Origin: Opitutus terrae PB90-1
GTDB lineage: Bacteria > Verrucomicrobiota > Verrucomicrobiia > Opitutales > Opitutaceae
DNA length: 64,000 bases
NCBI RefSeq assembly: GCF_000019965.1
Contig: NC_010571.1
Coordinates: forward strand, 5,031,001-5,095,000
Direction of reading: 5' to 3'
Each line of letters starts with the position of its first letter. Within the stretch, counting starts at the first letter, position 1. This document shows positions 7,637 to 14,687 of this stretch, in pieces. The notes beneath the pieces were generated by a model. The model was not told where the DNA came from. It saw nothing but the letters and a program-made list of their open reading frames with translations, and did not search any database. The translations under genes and the position numbers were made by a program.

Positions 7637-8497
7637 ATGCGCTACCACAAATATCACGCTCTCGGCAACGACTACATCGTCCTCGATCCGCGCGATTTCC
7701 CGTCGTGGCAGCCCGCGCCCACGATCGACCAGATCCGCGTGGTCTGTCATCGCAACTTCGGGGTCGGCTCCGACGGCATCCTGTGGGGCCCGTTGCCCTC
7801 CAAACAAAGCGAGTTCGGGCTGCGCATCTTCAATCCAGACGGTTCCGAGGCGGAAAAGTCCGGCAACGGGCTGCGAATCTTTTCCCGTTTTCTGTGGGAC
7901 CAGAAGCTCGTGCGCGCACCCGCCTTCACCGTCGAGACACCGGGCGGCAACGTGGAATCGGTCATCAAGGAAAACGGCCGGTTGATCACCGTGGCGATGG
8001 GCCGCGTCAGCTTCGACAGCGCGAAGATCCCGGTGAATCTCGCCGGCGCGGCCCGCGAGGTCATCAACGAGAAACTCACCGTGCTGGATCGCGAGTTCAC
8101 CTATTGCGCCGCCACGATCGGCAATCCGCATTGCGTGATTCCGCTCGCCGAGATCTCGCCCGAAATTGCGCATCGCTACGGTCCAGCCATCGAGACGCAT
8201 CCGAATTTCCCGCGCAAAACCAACGTCCAGTTTCTGCGCGTCCGTGATCGGCAGAATATCCAACTCGAGATCTGGGAACGCGGCGCTGGTTACACGCTCG
8301 CCTCGGGCAGTAGCTCGAGCGCCGCAGCCGCGGTGGCGCACCGGCTCGGATTGGTGGATCGCAACGTCACCGTCCACATGCCCGGGGGCACGATCGGCAT
8401 CGAGATCGGCGGCGATTTCTCGATCATGATGACCGGCACGGTGAACAAGGTGGCCGAGGGAACGATGCACCCCGAGTTGTTCGCGGTGAAGGTCTGA
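7637..8497 (+). CDS. dapF: DapF-family epimerase homologue with both catalytic cysteines replaced by serine
   Basis: The 286-residue length, the two-domain diaminopimelate epimerase fold signature and the start MRYHKYHALGNDYIVLD are typical of DapF, which converts LL- to meso-diaminopimelate for lysine and peptidoglycan. Substrate-ring residues are kept: Asn11, Asn66 in IFNPDGSEAEK, Asn163 in IGNPHC, Asn196, and Glu214-Arg215 in WERGAG. The two catalytic cysteines are not. The first (normally CGNG) is Ser75 in EKSGNGLRIF, and the second (normally ACGTG) is Ser223 in TLASGSSSSAAA. The codons are TCC (7859-7861) and TCG (8303-8305) and the frame is intact. The conserved Glu-Thr after GAG is Tyr-Thr. 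It may be a genuine DapF clade with a changed acid/base pair, a racemase for another amino acid, or a non-catalytic paralogue. Family assignment is secure; activity is not. Confidence 0.85.
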   Translation: MRYHKYHALGNDYIVLDPRDFPSWQPAPTIDQIRVVCHRNFGVGSDGILWGPLPSKQSEFGLRIFNPDGSEAEKSGNGLRIFSRFLWDQKLVRAPAFTVETPGGNVESVIKENGRLITVAMGRVSFDSAKIPVNLAGAAREVINEKLTVLDREFTYCAATIGNPHCVIPLAEISPEIAHRYGPAIETHPNFPRKTNVQFLRVRDRQNIQLEIWERGAGYTLASGSSSSAAAAVAHRLGLVDRNVTVHMPGGTIGIEIGGDFSIMMTGTVNKVAEGTMHPELFAVKV

Positions 8498-8505
8498 CAC
8501 GAAGG

Positions 8506-8527
8506 TGCCGTCTTTTATTGGACGGCA
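8506..8527. terminator. Hairpin downstream of the dapF homologue
   Basis: TGCCGTC and GACGGCA form a 7-bp stem around the loop TTTTATTG, starting nine bases after the stop codon. There is no clear U-tract after the stem. It lies between convergent genes, so it could stop transcripts from either side. Weak support. Confidence 0.35.
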
Positions 8528-8575
8528 ATCTCCCGCCCCGCCGCGTCCATGTCCCCCTAAGACTGGCAGGCGGAC

Positions 8576-9472
8576 CTATCGTCCTGCCGCCGCAGCCGCT
8601 TCGTCGCGCCGTTTGCGCGCCTGCGGACCGACGGCATCGGGTCCATCATCGGCGTCGGTAATCGGCAATACATCGGGATCGATCGTCTCGATCACCTTCA
8701 GTTCACCAAGATCCACGCGGCCCTCGCGGGGCGGCGCCGTGACCCACACCGGCTGTGCCGTCTCCCGTCCGACGTGCGGTGCCGCCTGGCGGGCCATTTG
8801 TTTCAACGTGGGCGTGAGAGCGAGTCCGATCGCCGGGCAACTCACCTTCGTGTGCCACAGCAGCCGCGTCTTGCCCTCGACCGCCGCGGCCCGATCCAGC
8901 GCCAGGATTGAGATGACGTAAAGCGGACCCTGCGACGATTCCTTCACCAGCTGCGCCAGCGAACTCTGCCGGAACCGGGTGAGCGCCTGCACCGTGTTGC
9001 TGATCGAGAGCGGCTCCATCTCCCAGAGGATGTCCAGCTTGTCGCCGCCCATGAAGAGCATGGCCTTGCCCCAGTCGTAATTCAGCGTGCCCCACGAGAG
9101 CACCAGCAGCACCTCGGGCATGTGTTTCACGCTGCCGGGGTGATAGCCCTGGTCCGCGAGAATCTTCAGGATCAGCTTCAGCATCTCCTTCTTCTGCGGA
9201 GGCCGCAGCCCCGCGATGCTGCGACCGTAGTCCTGATAGCCCAGCACGAGCGCCTCGTAGTAGATCGGATTCGCGGCGTTCGGCTGCCGCAAGAGCCGGC
9301 CTTGCGGCGTCATGTCCGTCACCGTGATCACCTCGACGTCGTGATGGAAGAACCGGCTGAAGAAACTCTCCTGCGCCGACGCCTTCGTTGCCGCCATCGT
9401 CAACGCGGCGGCGAGCAGTGCCCTGCCCACTCCGTCCAAACCCGCTCGGATTCTGCCGGACCAAGTCTGCAT
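8576..9472 (-). CDS. Secreted hypothetical protein
   Basis: This 298-residue protein begins with a signal peptide (RALLAAALTMAATKASAQES, probable cleavage after SAQ near residue 34). The mature part contains a basic and aromatic segment (FFSRFFHHDVEVITV) followed by helical regions such as PPQKKEMLKLILKILADQGY. It ends with a charged Arg/Ala-rich tail. No catalytic motif or known domain was recognised. The composition suggests a periplasmic or envelope protein. The start chosen is the ATG ending at 9472, because the upstream alternative adds a highly charged segment before the signal peptide. Standalone gene, convergent with the dapF homologue. Confidence 0.7.
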   Translation of the reverse strand: MQTWSGRIRAGLDGVGRALLAAALTMAATKASAQESFFSRFFHHDVEVITVTDMTPQGRLLRQPNAANPIYYEALVLGYQDYGRSIAGLRPPQKKEMLKLILKILADQGYHPGSVKHMPEVLLVLSWGTLNYDWGKAMLFMGGDKLDILWEMEPLSISNTVQALTRFRQSSLAQLVKESSQGPLYVISILALDRAAAVEGKTRLLWHTKVSCPAIGLALTPTLKQMARQAAPHVGRETAQPVWVTAPPREGRVDLGELKVIETIDPDVLPITDADDGPDAVGPQARKRRDEAAAAAGR

Positions 9473-9658
9473 GAAATCGTGCCGAAGGCTCGTGATCGCA
9501 CCGCGGCGTGTCAATCGAGAGCCGGGCGCGCGCGTGTGCCTTCACCTCACCCACGCCCTAGCGGTTTGCAGCCCACGTGGTACGGGCGTCTCGTCCGTGG
9601 AGTTGGCTGAAACCGGGCTGCGCGCCGCCAGGGTACGGGATGATCTTTTTGCCGGATC

Positions 9659-10270
9659 TCAGTATTTGACCGCGCAACCGTACGGCTGCGTGGCGGCTGT
9701 TGCCACCGGCCGGCCCGCTTTGAGATCCGCGAGCGCGGCGCTCACGTAATTCGTCGCGCGGCCGATGTCCTCCAGATCCGCGGAGCGAATGCTGTCGATC
9801 GCGCCGTTGTAAACGAGCACGCCGTCGGCGTTGATCACGAAGAGGTGGGGCGTGGCTTTCGCGCCGTACAGCCGGCCGACGGTCCCGTCCTGATCCCGCA
9901 GGTAAGCGGTCGGCGCGGCCTTCTGCTCCTGCAACCAGCGCGAAGCCGCACCGCTGGCGAGCGCGCCCTGCGTGCCATCCCGCCCGGTGTTAATCGCGAG
10001 CCACACCACGCCGTCGCTCGTCGCGGATTGCTGCAGTCGCGGGATATTGCCGCTGTGATAATGCTTCTGCACGAACGGGCAGCCCGAGTTGACCCATTCG
10101 AGCACCACGATCTTGCCGCGGTAGTCGGCCAGCTTGTGCGTCCGACCGTTGATATCGTTCAAGGTGAAGTCGGGCGCGGGCGCACCGATCGTAACCACGG
10201 CCATGGCCTGGGAAACCAACGCGACGGACCCGACCGACGCGGCGAGGAGGAGTGCACGAAAGGTCTTCAT
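9659..10270 (-). CDS. Periplasmic redoxin (AhpC/TSA thioredoxin-like) protein
   Basis: This 203-residue exported protein has a signal peptide (residues 1-24, ending in SQAMA) followed by a thioredoxin-fold redoxin domain. PAPDFTLNDINGRTHKLADY is the typical redoxin entry strand, and the active-site loop is WVNSGCPFVQKHY with a single cysteine, Cys64. There is no CxxC. A second cysteine, Cys199, sits in the C-terminal PYGCAVKY, a motif common in this subfamily, and may be the resolving partner. ATPHLFVINADG supplies the cis-proline region. It probably reduces thiols or peroxides in the periplasm. The start at the ATG ending at 10270 puts the signal peptide at the N-terminus. Confidence 0.85.
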   Translation of the reverse strand: MKTFRALLLAASVGSVALVSQAMAVVTIGAPAPDFTLNDINGRTHKLADYRGKIVVLEWVNSGCPFVQKHYHSGNIPRLQQSATSDGVVWLAINTGRDGTQGALASGAASRWLQEQKAAPTAYLRDQDGTVGRLYGAKATPHLFVINADGVLVYNGAIDSIRSADLEDIGRATNYVSAALADLKAGRPVATAATQPYGCAVKY

Positions 10271-10354
10271 GGTGGGGAAAGGACGCGGGAATCTGTCGCG
10301 CCCCCGCCCATCCGCCACCCCGTGACACAGAATTTGCGCGCGTGGCGCGCCGAG

Positions 10355-11041
10355 TCACTGGTAGCTGCTGATCTTTTCCAGCAACGGGCAACCGCAGCGC
10401 ATGAACGCCAGCTCGCAAAGCCACAGCACACCGTGCCGCGGGCTGCGGTTCAGATCCGTCACATCGATAAGCTTGTAGCCTAGCTCCGTCATTCGCGCCA
10501 TCACCGCCGCCATCGTGTTCTCGATGCCCATCGCGCACACGCCGGCTTCGATCAGGATGATGTCGGTTTTACCGATGCAGTCCGAGGCCCCCGCGAGCAC
10601 CTTCAGGTCGAATCCTTCCGCATCGATCTTGAGCATGTCCGGCACCGGCAGCCGCTCCGTCGCCAGAATCTCGTCCAACGTACGAATCTCCACCGTGGTT
10701 TGCTGGTAGCCATGGGCCGCAGCGGCCTCCGGGGTCATGCCGAAGTTGCTGCTGCAGTCCTGCGGCGCGATCGTCAACGGCAGCCGCCCCGGCGCGTCGC
10801 TCACCCCGGCGCTGATCCAGCGCAGCTTGAAGCCCTGTCGCACCAAATCCTGCACCTCCGCCTCGAGCTGCCCCTGCGGCTCGATCAACAAGAACTCCGC
10901 CGTGGGAAAATGCTGCAGCGCACCGCGCGTCCAGAGCCCGTGGTTCGCGCCCACGTCGACGATCTGCCGCGGGCGGAAACCCTGTCGTTGCAACAAGGAG
11001 AAAAAACTTTCCCAACTCGCGTCAGCAGAAGTGGCAGCCAT
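10355..11041 (-). CDS. FkbM family methyltransferase
   Basis: This 228-residue S-adenosylmethionine-dependent methyltransferase belongs to the FkbM family. The SAM-binding motif I is IVDVGANHGLWT near residues 20-31. An acidic post-motif follows (FLLIEPQ), then the FkbM-specific block TLDEIL with PDMLKIDAEGFDLKVLAGA. Members O-methylate sugars, polyketides or glycans, and the target cannot be inferred. The gene is divergent from the exosortase unit, whose first gene begins 164 bp away, so a role in modifying a secreted or capsular glycan is possible but unproven. Confidence 0.88.
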   Translation of the reverse strand: MAATSADASWESFFSLLQRQGFRPRQIVDVGANHGLWTRGALQHFPTAEFLLIEPQGQLEAEVQDLVRQGFKLRWISAGVSDAPGRLPLTIAPQDCSSNFGMTPEAAAAHGYQQTTVEIRTLDEILATERLPVPDMLKIDAEGFDLKVLAGASDCIGKTDIILIEAGVCAMGIENTMAAVMARMTELGYKLIDVTDLNRSPRHGVLWLCELAFMRCGCPLLEKISSYQ

Positions 11042-11205
11042 GGATCGGTGAGAGGTGCAGGGAAGGACAAGGCGTCGCGCGAGAGGCGCGCAGCGCACCC
11101 TGCTGAATGCCGCAAACCGCGACCAGCGCAAGTCCGCGCCGGCGCGCGTGGCGATCTCAGGATTCGCATTGCCGGTCCGGTGGGCGCCGGTAGCCTCGGG
11201 GGCCT

Positions 11206-12699
11206 GTGACTGGCCGCCTCGCTGACCTCTTCCGCCTAGCTTGGGGACTGGTATATTGGAACGTCCGGAAAACGTGGTTCCAAGCGCGTCGCGGCCGTTC
11301 CCCCTGCCCGTGCCAGAGTCCCAGCGATTCGGGCCGCGCCTTCGAAACGCGCTGCGAAGCGTGCCTGAGTTGGGCGGACGCTGCGCGTTTCCGGCGCGTC
11401 TGCCCGTTGCTGGTGCCCACGCCCAACGGACTGCGTTGCTCGGTCGATACGCCGCAGGTGCGGCCGTTCTGGGGCCGGGCGTTGGCGCTGTACCTCGGCG
11501 CGGGATTGGCGATCTATCTGGCGGGCGCCTGCGCGCTGTTTGGGTTTTTGCGCACGGTCGGTTATCCCATCAGCATCGTGCACCTGGTGTGGCCGCCCTC
11601 CTGGCACCGGGTCGGCCAGGCCCGCGGCTCGTTCTTCTGGGGCCGCGCGCAGCAAGCCTTCGCGGCCGGCCGCATGAGCGAGGGCATGCTCTATCTCACC
11701 AACGCCCACGAGTTCGATCCCGACAACTATGCGATCGCCTTCACGCTCGCGCAGCGGCTGCAACTCACTCATCCGCTTCGCGCCGATGAGCTTTACCGCG
11801 AGTTGATCCACGACCACCCGGCCCAGCGCCCGCTCACTTATCAATTGTGGTTTCGCACCCGGCTCGCCCGCGGCGATTTCGCCGGCGTCGAAGAAATCGC
11901 CCGGTTGCGACTGCTCGAGGATCCGGACAACGCTTCGGTCTGGATGCGCGCGCTCGTGTTTGTCAGCCGGCAGACCGGCGAGCAGGCGACGCTGCGCCAG
12001 TTGCTCGCGTCCGAGCACGCCGCAGCGATCCCGTGGCGACCGCTCCTCGGCACCGAGCTCCTCCTTCGCGAAAACCGCGCCCGCGCCCGCATCGAGCTCA
12101 CCCGCCCCTGGCCCGACATTCCGCCTTACGGGCTCTACTACCAGATCGACGAGCGGATCGAGCTCGGTGACGTGATTGGCGCGGTCGATCTCCTGGAAGC
12201 AAACCGCCCGCGGCTCGATGACACCGCCATCGCCGCCCTGCTCCTTCATGCCTACGCGACCATGGGGGCGACCACGTCCCGCGACCGCCTCACCACATCC
12301 CTGCTCGCGCCCGCGCTCACGGCCCCGACGGTGAACCTGCTGGCGGCGCACCTGATCCGGCATCCCGATTCCGCCACGCTCGATCGACTGTTCACCAAAT
12401 TCGAGCACGCCAACCTGGCGCTCACCGACGCCACGTTGGAAAGCCACCTCGCACTCTTCTGCGCCATCGGCGTCGCCGGCGATTGGGCCAAATTGCAGAC
12501 GCTCGGCGCGAAAATTCGAAGCCAGATCGGCGGTCAGGCGGCGATGCTCGGCGTCGCCGAGGCCTTCTTCCGGCACCGCGGCGATGACGCCCCCGTCGCC
12601 CGGCTGCTGCCCATCCTCCCGATGTCGCTCGAGGTTCACTATGCGCTGCTCGAGCGTTACCCCGCGCCACGACCGAAGCCCGCGCGCTTTCTCCCATGA
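11206..12699 (+). CDS. Cys-rich membrane protein with TPR-like repeats, exosortase-linked
   Basis: This 497-residue protein starts at GTG 11206. The N-terminal 90 residues are basic and carry six cysteines (34, 36, 50, 53, 66, 78), including CPC and CEAC pairs resembling a small zinc ribbon. One transmembrane helix follows (about residues 91-115). The remaining 380 residues are α-helical and look like degenerate tetratricopeptide repeats, for example GRMSEGMLYLTNAHEFDPD. The stop overlaps the exosortase start (ATGA), so the two are translationally coupled. A paralogue with the same order of membrane helix and repeats is encoded at 44723-46645. It is likely a scaffold or polymer-processing partner of the exosortase; this is inferred from context. 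Confidence 0.7.
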   Translation: MTGRLADLFRLAWGLVYWNVRKTWFQARRGRSPCPCQSPSDSGRAFETRCEACLSWADAARFRRVCPLLVPTPNGLRCSVDTPQVRPFWGRALALYLGAGLAIYLAGACALFGFLRTVGYPISIVHLVWPPSWHRVGQARGSFFWGRAQQAFAAGRMSEGMLYLTNAHEFDPDNYAIAFTLAQRLQLTHPLRADELYRELIHDHPAQRPLTYQLWFRTRLARGDFAGVEEIARLRLLEDPDNASVWMRALVFVSRQTGEQATLRQLLASEHAAAIPWRPLLGTELLLRENRARARIELTRPWPDIPPYGLYYQIDERIELGDVIGAVDLLEANRPRLDDTAIAALLLHAYATMGATTSRDRLTTSLLAPALTAPTVNLLAAHLIRHPDSATLDRLFTKFEHANLALTDATLESHLALFCAIGVAGDWAKLQTLGAKIRSQIGGQAAMLGVAEAFFRHRGDDAPVARLLPILPMSLEVHYALLERYPAPRPKPARFLP

Positions 12700-14348
12700 G
12701 TCGCCTGCTCCAGCTCGACGCTCCCAACGCTGCAGGCCCGCGGCCGCTCACCTCCGCTCCGAGCTTGGCGAAAATCAACCTGCTGCTGCTCGCCGGTTTT
12801 TTCGTCGCGCTGGTCGCCTTGCTCTGGCCGCACTGGCGAGACAACGCGGATCTCTCCCACGGGTTCGTCACACCCGTCCTTTTTCTCCTGCTGCTCCACG
12901 AAGCGCGTCGCGGCCCCCAACGTTATCTTCGCTGCACCGCCGGACTCCGGGCGGTGCAATCCACCCTGCTCGCGCTCGCCCTCCTGCTGGTCTGCGCCAG
13001 CGGACTCTACGCCGCCACGCTCGACTGGACGCACTCCCTCGTGGCGTTCGTTCTCACCGGCGCATTCGTGCTGCTGCTCGGTGCCAGCCTGTTGGGGTTT
13101 GCTGCGGATTCGGCACGCATCATCCCCTTCAACTGGACCGCGGTGGTCGCGATCGCCGTGTGGCTGCTGAGTGCGCCCATCCCGCCCGGAACCTACCTGC
13201 GGCTCATGCTGGCCCTGCAGCTCACCGTCACCGAGAACGTGCTGCGTGCCCTGCACCTGCTTGGAATCGCCGCCCAGCGGCATGGCAATGTGATTGAACT
13301 CGCCACCGCGACGGTCGGCGTCGAGGAGGCCTGCAGCGGGATCCGCAGCCTGATCTCCTGCATTTTCGCCGGACTCTTTTTCTCCGCCACGCTGGTCCGC
13401 CGACCTTGGGCGCGAGCGTTGATCATCGCGCTCGCCGCTCCGCTCGCGATCGCGATGAATTTCCTGCGCTCGCTCATCCTGACCCTGCTCGCCAATCACG
13501 GCGCCGACATTTCCGGACTCTGGCACGACCTGACCGGTTTTGCCGTGCTCGGCGTAACCGCGGGATTGCTGGCGGCAATCGCGCTCGCGCTCGAACGCCG
13601 CTCACCGCCAGCCGCCACGCCGACGGCCACCACGGAGGCCGCAACCGGATACGTCCGGCCAGCAGGCTACCGTTCCTCGCTCGAAAAACTGCAGCTCCCG
13701 GTCACCGTCGCCGGCGCGATCACCGTCGCGCTCGCGCTTTTTTTCGTGGTCAACACGCGTCCGTCCGCGCGCCAGAACCTGCCGCCACCCGACCTCCTCG
13801 CCGTTCTCCCGGGCGAGAGCGGTGGATGGAACGTTCAGACCGCGGACGATCTTTACCAGTTCACTGCGACGCTGCAAACCGAGCATCTGGCGCAACGCAC
13901 CTACACGCGGGTTCGCAACGACCAGCTCGAGCAGATCACCGTGTATCTCGCGTACTGGCCGGCCGGGCAGGCTCCCGTCAGCCTCGTCGCGTCGCATACA
14001 CCCGACGCGTGCTGGCCGGGCAGCGGCTGGGTGCCGGTTCCGCTCGCGCCCGCCGCCACTCTGATCTCGCTGCCCGGCCGCCCGCTTGCGCAGCCCGAAG
14101 CGCGGCTTTTTCTCAGCGGCCAGCGTCCGCAATACGTCTGGTTCTGGCATCTCTACGATGGCCGGCCGATCGCGCATCGCGAACCTCGTTCGCCGCTCGC
14201 GCTGCTCAAGCTCGCGTCGAAGTACGGCTTCTCGCACAACGGCGACCAACTCTTCGTCCGTGTTTCCAGCAATCGTCCGTGGCCCGAATTTTCCGGCGAG
14301 CCGCTGATCGCCCAGTTGTTCGAGCGGCTCCAGCCGTTCGGGCTGTAG
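12696..14348 (+). CDS. xrt: Exosortase fused to an EpsI (DUF3485) domain
   Basis: This 550-residue protein is a membrane transpeptidase that cleaves PEP-CTERM sorting signals and hands proteins on to the envelope. About eight hydrophobic helices span residues 25-300. The exosortase triad is visible: Cys213 in VEEACSGIRSLISC, Arg258 in AMNFLRSLIL and His277 in GLWHDLTGF. After a Pro/Thr linker and one more helix (about 335-353), the last 185 residues form a soluble EpsI-type domain (NLPPPDLLAVLPGESGGW, TYTRVRNDQLEQITVYLAYW), as seen in exopolysaccharide loci. A PEP-CTERM substrate is encoded at 23317-24003. Its start overlaps the stop of the upstream membrane protein. Confidence 0.92.
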   Translation: MSRLLQLDAPNAAGPRPLTSAPSLAKINLLLLAGFFVALVALLWPHWRDNADLSHGFVTPVLFLLLLHEARRGPQRYLRCTAGLRAVQSTLLALALLLVCASGLYAATLDWTHSLVAFVLTGAFVLLLGASLLGFAADSARIIPFNWTAVVAIAVWLLSAPIPPGTYLRLMLALQLTVTENVLRALHLLGIAAQRHGNVIELATATVGVEEACSGIRSLISCIFAGLFFSATLVRRPWARALIIALAAPLAIAMNFLRSLILTLLANHGADISGLWHDLTGFAVLGVTAGLLAAIALALERRSPPAATPTATTEAATGYVRPAGYRSSLEKLQLPVTVAGAITVALALFFVVNTRPSARQNLPPPDLLAVLPGESGGWNVQTADDLYQFTATLQTEHLAQRTYTRVRNDQLEQITVYLAYWPAGQAPVSLVASHTPDACWPGSGWVPVPLAPAATLISLPGRPLAQPEARLFLSGQRPQYVWFWHLYDGRPIAHREPRSPLALLKLASKYGFSHNGDQLFVRVSSNRPWPEFSGEPLIAQLFERLQPFGL

Positions 14349-14362
14349 CCGGCAGCCCTTCC

Positions 14363-14455
14363 ATGCCCCTCCCCCTCACTCGTCTCGAGCGTCACATCCT
14401 CTGCATCCTGGCCGGGCTGATCGTGCTCGGGCTGATCGGACTCGCAGTGCTGTAG
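14363..14455 (+). CDS. Possible 30-residue single-pass membrane peptide
   Basis: An ATG 15 bases after the exosortase stop opens a 30-codon frame: a short polar head (MPLPLTRLERH) followed by a run of about 18 hydrophobic residues (ILCILAGLIVLGLIGLAVL) that ends the protein. The hydrophobicity, coupling distance and lack of a competing gene make a real microprotein plausible. No Shine-Dalgarno sequence is seen and chance cannot be excluded at this length. Confidence 0.4.
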   Translation: MPLPLTRLERHILCILAGLIVLGLIGLAVL

Positions 14456-14687
14456 CTGCGTCGCCCGCGATCGCACGGGCGCATAGTTCCCGAACTGGGC
14501 GCAGCCCGCTGAGTTGCGCGCCAATTGCGAGGAGCCGCTCCACAGACGGGCGGCAATTGGCAGAAAATGCGGAGTGAATTGAATCGTCCCGCTCCCGCCG
14601 AATTTCAGAGTTTTTGGACGCGCGGGTCGACGTCCCCACCCCGGCGGCCGGCTCTCGTTCCACCGAAACTTCCAGCAAGGCATCCCC

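Noticed and set aside
7859-8305. The serine codons in the DapF homologue as simple sequencing errors
   Set aside because: Two separate sites, one needing two base changes, in a clean reading frame with otherwise intact family motifs make this unlikely.
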